From Promethearchaeota archaeon (GTDB lineage Archaea > Asgardarchaeota > Lokiarchaeia > Sigyniarchaeales > SOKP01): a stretch of 36,282 nt of DNA. The position numbers were made by a program, and so were the translations under genes. The notes below the pieces were generated by a model. That model did not search any database, was not told the origin of the DNA, and saw only the letters and a program-made list of their open reading frames with translations. Shown in pieces: positions 9,320-17,018 of the stretch. Where the stretch lies: the NCBI GenBank assembly GCA_030667705.1, contig DAOUVJ010000010.1, forward strand, positions 1 through 36,282, given 5' to 3'. Positions within the stretch are counted from its first letter, which is position 1. Each line of letters begins with the position of its first letter.

Positions 9320-10606
9320 TCATAATTTCCATTTATCTAATGCCTTTTTTATCTCATCGTGTGTTTTAGCGTATTCATTTAAACTAATACCTTCAAGTGC
9401 AGCTTCGACTGCTTGTCGAATAGCTTTTGCTCCAGAAAAAGTTCCATCGGGGTGACCATGACAGCCCCCGCCAAATTGAAATACCATGTCTTTCCCTAGA
9501 AGTTCAATTAGATCTGGAACATGTAAAGGACTTAATCCGCCAGATGCTACGGGTAGTATAGGATTAATTGATCCCCAATTTTGTGTTAACATTGTAAAAT
9601 CATTCCCTTTAACCTCATTTTTGGTGATTACTTCATTAATCTCTTGAACTTCACGTTTATCTCCTTCCATTTTACCTACAACAGTCCCTGTATGAAGCTG
9701 ATCCATCCCGATTAAGCGCATAATTTTTGCTAGGGAAAGCATTGTCATCCCGTGTTTTTTATTCCTAGTAAGTGCTGCGTGCATTGCTCTATGAGCATGG
9801 ATAATAACATTTTTATCATCAAGGTAGCTTCTTATTTCTTGTAGAGCTGAAAAACCTACAGTTAATATATCTAACATGATATATTCTCCCCCATTATTTA
9901 TGACAAGATCTGCACGTTTTTTCATAATACTCATCTTAGCTGTGATATTTGGCATGTATATTTTTTTCTCGTTAGTTTCCTTCTCAACTCTATCTCGGAC
10001 TTTTAAGGTTTCAACAATTCTTTTTTGAAATGTGTTAAATTTCATGCTGGTTAAATTTTCATCATCTTTAACTATGTCTAAACCCCCCATCCACGCATCC
10101 CCACAAACACGGGCATGTTCAATCTCATTTAAACCGACTTTTGGTTTTACAATAGTTCCTAATAACGGGCGATTTTCAATACCAAGGATTTTTCTTATTC
10201 CCTTAATACCATACTTAGGACCATAATGAACATCTATCATGCTTTTTGGAAATGTTACATCTATTAACCTCAAATTTTCTATTACTTTCATACCATAAAT
10301 ATTTCCTGCGATTGCACTTAGAATTTGAGGTATATTATCCAACTCAAATAATTCTTCAGGATATGCTATTTTAATTATTCCGTTATCCTCATTTATATAA
10401 AATACTGAAGGCTTCAAGCGTTTAGCTATGTCAGATGATAAAGTGGCTATTTCAGTCCACGTCCCAATGGAACTTTCTTTTGCAATTTCTTCTGATGCAC
10501 TTTCTAAACTTTTGCACTCATTAGATTTTTCAACGTAATACATTACCACAAGGTCTTTTTCACTTGGTTCGTAATTTAAATTAACATAATCAACCATATT
10601 ATTCAA
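9320..10606 (-). CDS. rbcL: ribulose-1,5-bisphosphate carboxylase large subunit, archaeal type III-like
   Basis: GTIVKPKVGL, GGLDIVKDDENL (carbamylated Lys and Mg ligands), HAHRAMHAA, LHTGTVVGKMEG, SGGLSPLHVP, FQFGGGCHGHPDG: catalytic residues conserved. Confidence 0.95.
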   Translation of the reverse strand: MNNMVDYVNLNYEPSEKDLVVMYYVEKSNECKSLESASEEIAKESSIGTWTEIATLSSDIAKRLKPSVFYINEDNGIIKIAYPEELFELDNIPQILSAIAGNIYGMKVIENLRLIDVTFPKSMIDVHYGPKYGIKGIRKILGIENRPLLGTIVKPKVGLNEIEHARVCGDAWMGGLDIVKDDENLTSMKFNTFQKRIVETLKVRDRVEKETNEKKIYMPNITAKMSIMKKRADLVINNGGEYIMLDILTVGFSALQEIRSYLDDKNVIIHAHRAMHAALTRNKKHGMTMLSLAKIMRLIGMDQLHTGTVVGKMEGDKREVQEINEVITKNEVKGNDFTMLTQNWGSINPILPVASGGLSPLHVPDLIELLGKDMVFQFGGGCHGHPDGTFSGAKAIRQAVEAALEGISLNEYAKTHDEIKKALDKWKL

Positions 10607-10732
10607 TACCTTTAATTTCGCGTCTTTATTAATGAATTAAAAATAATTTCATTTATATGTTTTACCATTCCTTAAAATTAACTGAAAATCAAAAAAATTT
10701 TATAGAATCATAAATTATCTACAATGATATTA

Positions 10733-11047
10733 ATGAGTGAAACAAAAACTATTACTATTAATATAAAAGCCAGTGGAACTACCAGTAAATGGAAGGATGA
10801 ATATACAAATGATTTAATGAGATCCATTTCTGAGATGTTACCCCAGATAGATGTAAATCGTAAAGGAAACGAGCTAGAATTAACCGCTCCGGCAAATTTT
10901 TCCAATAGGACAATCAAACTCAGAATAAAAAAATTCTTGCATCAAAAAGGTTTAAAAGATAAATTCAGACCAGTATCATATAGGGCTGATGATAAAGCAG
11001 GATACATGGTTATTGAGAAAAAAATTATTGAGTTATCTTATTACTAA
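10733..11047 (+). CDS. eukaryotic-type ribosomal protein eL22 homolog
   Basis: LELTAPANFSNRTIKLRIKKFLHQKGLKDKFRPVSYRADDKAGYMVIEKKI aligns with the eL22 core ([48 protein letters not shown], recalled). Alternative start 10724. Confidence 0.8.
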   Translation: MSETKTITINIKASGTTSKWKDEYTNDLMRSISEMLPQIDVNRKGNELELTAPANFSNRTIKLRIKKFLHQKGLKDKFRPVSYRADDKAGYMVIEKKIIELSYY

Positions 11048-11112
11048 CTATAAACTTGGACTTATTATCCTATCCCATCGTTAGAGGAAATGGGTTAATT
11101 AATTATGAATTT

Positions 11113-11253
11113 TTAAATCCATCTCGACCTAGTACTTTTAATAACGTCCAGAACTGCTTGGTCTGTGATTTCATAAGGTTTTTTATTTTCGGTTGGTTCA
11201 AATAGTTTTTTAATGACAGATTTGATTTTTTTATATCTTTCTTTTACATTCAT
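11113..11253 (-). CDS. 46-aa small basic protein, unknown
   Basis: Hand translation MNVKERYKKIKSVIKKLFEPTENKKPYEITDQAVLDVIKSTRSRWI*; preceded on the minus strand by GAGGGAG, a plausible ribosome-binding site. Confidence 0.5.
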   Translation of the reverse strand: MNVKERYKKIKSVIKKLFEPTENKKPYEITDQAVLDVIKSTRSRWI

Positions 11254-11448
11254 TTTTATTTTTCTCCCTCTTTATTCAAATTAGTAAAAATCAAATTTTG
11301 CTAAGATTATAGAGTAAATCAAGTATATAAAAATTATGGTGAATTCCCAATCTTCATCTCTATAAGTCTATAATTATTCTTTATACTTCTAAATATTACT
11401 AATTGTTTAAACTTTAAATTTAATATATATCATTTCTATATTTTAAAT

Positions 11449-12411
11449 GTGATTTCTAAATTAATTTCTGTTAAATCATTGGATGACATACTAAGATGTA
11501 TAAATTTAGCTAGTTTACTTGAACTTTCGGGATGGCCAAAACCGGGTAATGTTCATAGATTAAAAGATTATGAATCCACAAGATTTGAGCATTTTTTAGC
11601 GGGGATTTCGGCAATTCAACCTAATTTTAGAATGTTTTGTGAGAGAATTTATGAAGAACTAGAAAATAATGAAAGTGATTATGGATTCATTAAATTAGGT
11701 CAATTTTTTGAATCTTCATCCTATCAAATGATGCAGTGGCAACAAGGTGGTAATGTTTTGTTAGGGCACCTCCTTATTTTAGCACCGTTAGCAGCAGCAG
11801 GGATCATTTGTTTCAAACAACAATTACTTACTATTGCGAATTTTAACGAGGTGTTAAAAAAAGTCATAAATGATGCTACAATAACTGATACTGTTTCACT
11901 TTATAAAGCAATTAAGTTTTGCAATCCGGGTGGTTTAGGTAAAATAGATAAATATGATTTGAATGATGATAATTCAATTAATGAAATTAAAAATGATAAA
12001 ATTACATTAAAAATTATTTTTGAACTTTCAAAGAATTATGATATGATTAGCAGGGAATACTCAACTAACTTTTCTATTATTTTAAAAGAAGGATTACCGT
12101 ATTTTTTCAACACCTATGAAACCTATAAAGATATAAATATTGCTACTGTTAATACTTTTTTAAAAGTCCTTTCTAATCACCCTGATACATTAATTATAAG
12201 AAAATCGGGGTTATCTGATGCAAAAATCGTATCAGAAGCTGCAAATCGAGTTTTAAAATTAGGGGGGATCGCAACAAAGAATGGTAGGAAATCTGTGATG
12301 AAATTAGATAAAAAGTTGCATGTCAAAAATGGTATGATGAATCCGGGAACAACTGCTGATATAATCGCAGGTATTATTTTTTGTGCTTTACTATTTGGTT
12401 TAAGATTTTAA
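11449..12411 (+). CDS. triphosphoribosyl-dephospho-CoA synthase family (CitG-like, COG1767)
   Basis: LLELSGWPKPGNVHR motif and C-terminal KNGMMNPGTTADIIAGIIF; GTG start. Confidence 0.8.
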   Translation: MISKLISVKSLDDILRCINLASLLELSGWPKPGNVHRLKDYESTRFEHFLAGISAIQPNFRMFCERIYEELENNESDYGFIKLGQFFESSSYQMMQWQQGGNVLLGHLLILAPLAAAGIICFKQQLLTIANFNEVLKKVINDATITDTVSLYKAIKFCNPGGLGKIDKYDLNDDNSINEIKNDKITLKIIFELSKNYDMISREYSTNFSIILKEGLPYFFNTYETYKDINIATVNTFLKVLSNHPDTLIIRKSGLSDAKIVSEAANRVLKLGGIATKNGRKSVMKLDKKLHVKNGMMNPGTTADIIAGIIFCALLFGLRF

Positions 12412-12460
12412 TTCAAAACCGAAAAAAAAATTTGGTAGTAGAATAAGAAGGTGTATATGC

Positions 12461-12814
12461 TTGGAATTTTGCGATGAATGTGAAGGGAGTATGATGCTCC
12501 CCTCAATAGTAAACGGTAAAAAAGTATTCAAATGTAAGTGTGGTGCGACGAAACCTATTGCTGATGAAAAATCAGAGTCATATAAAATATCTACCAAGAT
12601 CCAGCATCCTATTAGGAATGAGGTGACTAATCTTACAGATTTTATGGATTGGAAGGAAAAGAACTTACGGAGCTCTATTAAAAATTTTAGATGTAGAAGA
12701 TGTGGTTACGATAAAGCACATCTTGAAACTCGTCAAACAAGAAGTGCTGATGAAGGAATGACACATTTTATTACGTGTCTGAAATGTGGGAAAATGATTA
12801 AAATAGGCAGCTAA
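12461..12814 (+). CDS. transcription factor S-like (TFS/RpoM/TFIIS-like)
   Basis: N-terminal Cys pairs (FCDEC...CKCG) and C-terminal CRRCGYDKAHLETRQTRSADEGMTHFITCLKCGK with the RSADE acidic hairpin; TTG start. Confidence 0.82.
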   Translation: MEFCDECEGSMMLPSIVNGKKVFKCKCGATKPIADEKSESYKISTKIQHPIRNEVTNLTDFMDWKEKNLRSSIKNFRCRRCGYDKAHLETRQTRSADEGMTHFITCLKCGKMIKIGS

Positions 12815-12835
12815 GCCAATATTTTATTTAGAATT
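12794..12835. repeat. left copy of 42-bp imperfect direct repeat (TFS 3' end + duplicate of DUF167 3' end)
   Basis: atgattaaaataggcagctaagccaatattttatttagaatt; 38/42 identical to 12948-12989, offset 154 bp. Confidence 0.9.
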
Positions 12836-12840
12836 AGGAA

Positions 12841-12968
12841 TGAGGCAAGTAGCAGAACCGATAAAAAAACCTTTAAAAGAAGGTACCCCCAGACATGGAT
12901 GTGGGCATAATTTATTAGGTGTTGGATCTCTTGGTGCTGTTTTTTTCATGAAAAAAATAGGTAGCTAA
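12841..12968 (+). pseudogene. fragment of M20-family peptidase/amidohydrolase (AbgB-like)
   Basis: Translates MRQVAEPIKKPLKEGTPRHGCGHNLLGVGSLGAVFFMKKIGS*; HGCGHNLLGxGSLGA is the zinc-ligand motif of M20 amidohydrolases, with no flanking remainder of the gene. Confidence 0.7.
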
Positions 12969-12989
12969 GCCAATAGTTTATTTAGAATT
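12948..12989. repeat. right copy of 42-bp imperfect direct repeat
   Basis: atgaaaaaaataggtagctaagccaatagtttatttagaatt; includes the authentic 3' end of the DUF167 gene. Confidence 0.9.
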
Positions 12990-13282
12990 TCTTCTTTTTG
13001 ATGACTTTCACTAAATGTAACTTTTATTCTTTTGTTCGGATTTTTCCTTCCTGAAATAATTTGGAGCTGACTAATACTCACTTTTAATTTCTTTTTTAAT
13101 AAATTTAATAATTCTATATTAGCTTTATTTTGCCTGGCTTCTGAACGAATAGAAATTAGGATTTGATCATCATTTTTACTTGGTTTAGCAATAAATTGTC
13201 TATTGCTATTAGGTTTAATTTTTATACTTAGTATACATGCAAATTCCGATCTAATTTCAATGAAATTCATTGTTAAGTTCAA
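12965..13282 (-). CDS. DUF167 / YggU family protein (COG1872)
   Basis: ILSIKIKPNSNRQFI...ISIRSEARQNKANIELLNLLKKKLKVSISQLQIISGRKNPNKRIKV. Confidence 0.85.
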   Translation of the reverse strand: MNLTMNFIEIRSEFACILSIKIKPNSNRQFIAKPSKNDDQILISIRSEARQNKANIELLNLLKKKLKVSISQLQIISGRKNPNKRIKVTFSESHQKEEILNKLLA

Positions 13283-13285
13283 GTT

Positions 13286-14674
13286 CTAAAGAAGATTATC
13301 CACATTTTCTTTTAGTTTATTATAGGAGGGAATTGATAATCTTAAACCTCCAGCTAATTTATGACCGCCCCCCATTCCTCCAAAATTATCCTTTACTTTT
13401 GAAATGACATTATTTACTCCAATTCCCTCATGAGATTTTAAGTAGCCCCTTGAACAGCGAATACTAAGCTTCATCATTTGGGTCTTCTTTTCAAGACCTC
13501 CTAAGAATAACATTTTATTAGGATTTAATAATTCATTTACAGTACTGAAACTTGCAGTGTCTGACCAATTACTTGGAGGAATCTTTCCATTTCCCGCATC
13601 AATAAATATTGCTTTTTTTGTCTCAATGTGAGGGAGTTCATTTGATAATATTTTTAAATTAGAAGAAAGGGCGTTAATATATTCCAAGTAGATTCCTTGT
13701 GCATATCGAGTAATTGACTTCTGTTGAATTATTGAAAGAGCAGCACTTATATTTTTAAATGAGAGTATATTGAGTAATAATGAGTGTTCAAAAGCGTGTC
13801 GTAATAATCCTTGTTTTTGGGGTATAATTGCGTAATTTCCCTTAGATATGTGAGTCTTCATTATAAGCGAATTAATTTCTGTAGGATTCAAATCAACTAT
13901 CTTCTTATTGGGATCTATATCCAATTCACTAAGTAAGGATTTGATTTTATGATCATTCTCTCCTCCATAACCCTTCACAAATGGTAAAATGCTATTTTTT
14001 AATCCATTTTTTATATTATCATTCATGGCACCAAATAAAATCAGTCCTTCCTTGTCATTGACAATCTCTTCATTGACAATCTCTTCATATACATCCTTAT
14101 TAAATGATTTTAATTTATCCATAGATCTAAGTGAATCTCCGGCGATCCCAATGACAGCTAACCACCCTTGTTTTATAATTGCTGGTTTGATACTTTTAGC
14201 AAACATGTATGCGAGGGTAGCTCCTGCTACGTGATCGAGTCCATCATATCCATGTACTGTAGGATTCACAAAAAATAAATTCTCAGGTAAATCATCAAGA
14301 TCAACCTTATCATCAACTTCATGATGATCAAGAATATAAAAATCTTCCTTTCTTGAAGATATTATTGGAATTAATTCTGTTAATGAAGATCCAACATCAG
14401 TAAAGATAAAAGTATTTTTACGTTCATGGCTTTTAGGTAAAATTCCTTTAAGATATGCTGCCCAAGATGATGATCTGTTGTATATAAAATAATCTTGTTC
14501 CAAATTCATTTTATGAAGCAAGCTTTGAATGATTTTCAATGAACCTATTCCATCAGCATCATTATGAGTAATAGCGATTATATTATTATAGTGACTATTT
14601 GAATTATCGATAAAGTTATCTACTGCATTACTAAGATCTGCTAAGAATTTATTTCGATTTGGTTTCATGCTCAT
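13286..14674 (-). CDS. DHH-family phosphoesterase, archaeal RecJ-like
   Basis: ITHNDADGIGS, TDVGSS, ILDHHEVDD, NPTVHGYDG...AGATLAY, and C-terminal GGMGGGHKLAGG (DHHA1). Confidence 0.88.
   Translation of the reverse strand: MSMKPNRNKFLADLSNAVDNFIDNSNSHYNNIIAITHNDADGIGSLKIIQSLLHKMNLEQDYFIYNRSSSWAAYLKGILPKSHERKNTFIFTDVGSSLTELIPIISSRKEDFYILDHHEVDDKVDLDDLPENLFFVNPTVHGYDGLDHVAGATLAYMFAKSIKPAIIKQGWLAVIGIAGDSLRSMDKLKSFNKDVYEEIVNEEIVNDKEGLILFGAMNDNIKNGLKNSILPFVKGYGGENDHKIKSLLSELDIDPNKKIVDLNPTEINSLIMKTHISKGNYAIIPQKQGLLRHAFEHSLLLNILSFKNISAALSIIQQKSITRYAQGIYLEYINALSSNLKILSNELPHIETKKAIFIDAGNGKIPPSNWSDTASFSTVNELLNPNKMLFLGGLEKKTQMMKLSIRCSRGYLKSHEGIGVNNVISKVKDNFGGMGGGHKLAGGLRLSIPSYNKLKENVDNLL
14056..14085. 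repeat. perfect 15-bp tandem duplication inside the DHH gene
   Basis: cattgacaatctctt x2; encodes EEIVN-EEIVN on the minus strand. Confidence 0.95.
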
Positions 14675-14961
14675 TTACATCAGTTATCATAAAATTTCAA
14701 TATTCCTAAAACATAGATTTGGTAGTTTTAACTGTTTATTTATTCATCGGATTATGTTAGATTATGTTATATTAATTCAATTTATCCTATTCTATCTCTA
14801 AAAGAGGTTTTAAATAAAATAATGATAGATTCTATAAATATAAATATTGGTAAATCTATTTTTGATTAAAAATTGATGTTAAAGTTAAAATCTTTGGAAA
14901 AATTATTTAATTTGATTTAATTTTAACTTTTAAATACTAGTTACTATACCTATAGAGAATT

Positions 14962-16683
14962 ATGATACCTTTACTATACAAGAAATATCGGATAATCTTG
15001 ATTTTATTCATTTTATTATTAATTCCAGTTCTAACAAGTCATATCCTCGAGGATAATAAAATTGATCGGAATTATCATGCTACACAAGAATTACCGAAAC
15101 CGCTTGCCTTCTCAATAGAAGATTATGAACCAATTTTAGAAGATGGAAGTCAAAATCTTGGTAACATCACAGTTTCAAATCTAATTTTTGATGAGAAAGG
15201 TTTTTATAACAATAGTGTGAACTATCCCAACTTACAAGATGATTTCAGTACGGGGGCTCTTAGAATGGCATATCAAAATACATCATATCTCTATACTACT
15301 TTATCAGCTCGCTATGATAATCTAGATCAAACAACATTTAACAATAAAATCACTGTTGTATTGAATGAATCTATTAGCGTTGAGTATAACTATTCAAAGT
15401 CTGGTGCGGAAGGTTATTTAATATATGGTTTTCGTTTATCTCCAATTTTAGTAAAAGAAGTTTTTATACATAACCAATCAACAGATCCTATTGAAAAATT
15501 GGATGAAAATCAATATTCGATTGATTCTTCAAATTTCATGAGCTTTAACTATTACGACTATTTCCAAGTTAATGAAATTGATGAAAATTATGAAAATAAT
15601 TTTACGATGTATATTAAATATGAATATAATCTCACAATAAATAATTGGTTTTTCGACCAAATTAGTAAAAATCATGTGATAAGAACGCAAGAAAAATCAT
15701 TTTCTCCAAGCTTTGTATATAATTTCACGTTTGGGGGCCTTAAATGGAATGAAACATCAACGATTATAAGAATGCCTGCTTATAACCTCAAAGCTTTTCT
15801 AGAGGTAAATCTTCCAGATAAGGAAGTGTTATTCAATCATACATTGGTAGTATCTGATTTAGAAATTTCAAATTATTTAGGTAGTAATAATGTCATTAAC
15901 TTGACATCTTACGCTGAATATGTTTCAATTGCGATTCAATTTTCAGCAAATTTTACATTAAGGTTTGAGAATCCACTTGATATTTCATGGGCAATAGATA
16001 GATTGATAGAAAATCGTGATATTAGAGAACGAATATATTTTCCTTCTATTATATCCGGTCCAGATAAATTAATCATTCGATATATCACTTTATTTGAATC
16101 TACAATTACTTTAGACCAAGTTATGAGTAATTATTCTATATTTAATAGACCGGTGTCATTCTTTGATGCAAACGTTTCCATAATTCATGATGAATTGGAA
16201 AATAGTTTAATTTTTACCAAAAACTCAATAAAGAAAAAGGGATTAAGAATTATTATACCATACCTCATGAAGGGTGAAATTAATCCATTTATATTAAAAT
16301 ACAAGGCGACTAAAGATCTAAGAATTATCATCACTGATAACATCAATATGCCGTTAACAGATCTAAAATTGGAACTTTTTTATTTTGACAAGCTCTATGG
16401 TACATATATTTCGAATGATTTACTTCAACCCATGGCTCCTGCTTTTACAAATGAAAACGGAGAAATATTAATATCAAATGTGCCAGATGGAATTTATAAT
16501 GCGAAGATCTATTTAGATGACCAACTACTGTTGGAAGCAGAAGTTACTCCCTTTCAAGCTATAAATTATATCGTTACAGATATTTTCCATTTCCCGACCG
16601 TTATCCTTGTATTTGGTTCTCTTTTCGGGATAATCCTCTTAATTGGATTTATCTATCATTTAAAAAATAGAAGTAAACGTTGA
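14962..16683 (+). CDS. secreted/membrane-anchored protein with C-terminal TM helix, unknown function
   Basis: N-terminal hydrophobic segment, many NxS/T sequons, prealbumin-like segment near the C-terminus (NENGEILISNVPDGIYNAKIY), C-terminal TM VILVFGSLFGIILLIGFIYHLKNRSKR. Confidence 0.75.
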   Translation: MIPLLYKKYRIILILFILLLIPVLTSHILEDNKIDRNYHATQELPKPLAFSIEDYEPILEDGSQNLGNITVSNLIFDEKGFYNNSVNYPNLQDDFSTGALRMAYQNTSYLYTTLSARYDNLDQTTFNNKITVVLNESISVEYNYSKSGAEGYLIYGFRLSPILVKEVFIHNQSTDPIEKLDENQYSIDSSNFMSFNYYDYFQVNEIDENYENNFTMYIKYEYNLTINNWFFDQISKNHVIRTQEKSFSPSFVYNFTFGGLKWNETSTIIRMPAYNLKAFLEVNLPDKEVLFNHTLVVSDLEISNYLGSNNVINLTSYAEYVSIAIQFSANFTLRFENPLDISWAIDRLIENRDIRERIYFPSIISGPDKLIIRYITLFESTITLDQVMSNYSIFNRPVSFFDANVSIIHDELENSLIFTKNSIKKKGLRIIIPYLMKGEINPFILKYKATKDLRIIITDNINMPLTDLKLELFYFDKLYGTYISNDLLQPMAPAFTNENGEILISNVPDGIYNAKIYLDDQLLLEAEVTPFQAINYIVTDIFHFPTVILVFGSLFGIILLIGFIYHLKNRSKR

Positions 16684-17012
16684 ACTTGATAGTAATTTTC
16701 ATAGATAATGTTGAAAACTTCCTTCAATTTATTGAGAAGCGAGTGATGAATGAAATTTTTTATGAGTTCAATCAAATTAAATCCCAAACTGACTTATTAA
16801 GTAAGAATAACATGGAGATTATTCTTCATTTTCTTGCAAAGATTGAAAATAACTTAATTCTTTATGAAACTAAGCAAACAATAGTTAAGACGAAAAATTC
16901 TGATATGGATACTCAATTAGTGGCATTACAAAAAATTATTAGTCAAGTAGATGAATCATTGGTTCTTGTAAAAGGTAAAATTCGGGAAATTTTTCTATCC
17001 TATTCCTCATAA
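16680..17012 (+). CDS. small helical protein, unknown (translationally coupled to upstream gene)
   Basis: TTG start overlapping the TGA of the preceding CDS; predicted helical. Internal ATG at about 16745 is an alternative start. Confidence 0.5.
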   Translation: MNLIVIFIDNVENFLQFIEKRVMNEIFYEFNQIKSQTDLLSKNNMEIILHFLAKIENNLILYETKQTIVKTKNSDMDTQLVALQKIISQVDESLVLVKGKIREIFLSYSS

Positions 17013-17018
17013 TTTTAT

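Noticed and set aside
13286-14674. Cdc45/GINS-associated nuclease specifically
   Set aside because: DHH motifs are clear, but the subfamily (GAN, RecJ1/2 or NrnA-like) cannot be decided by eye.
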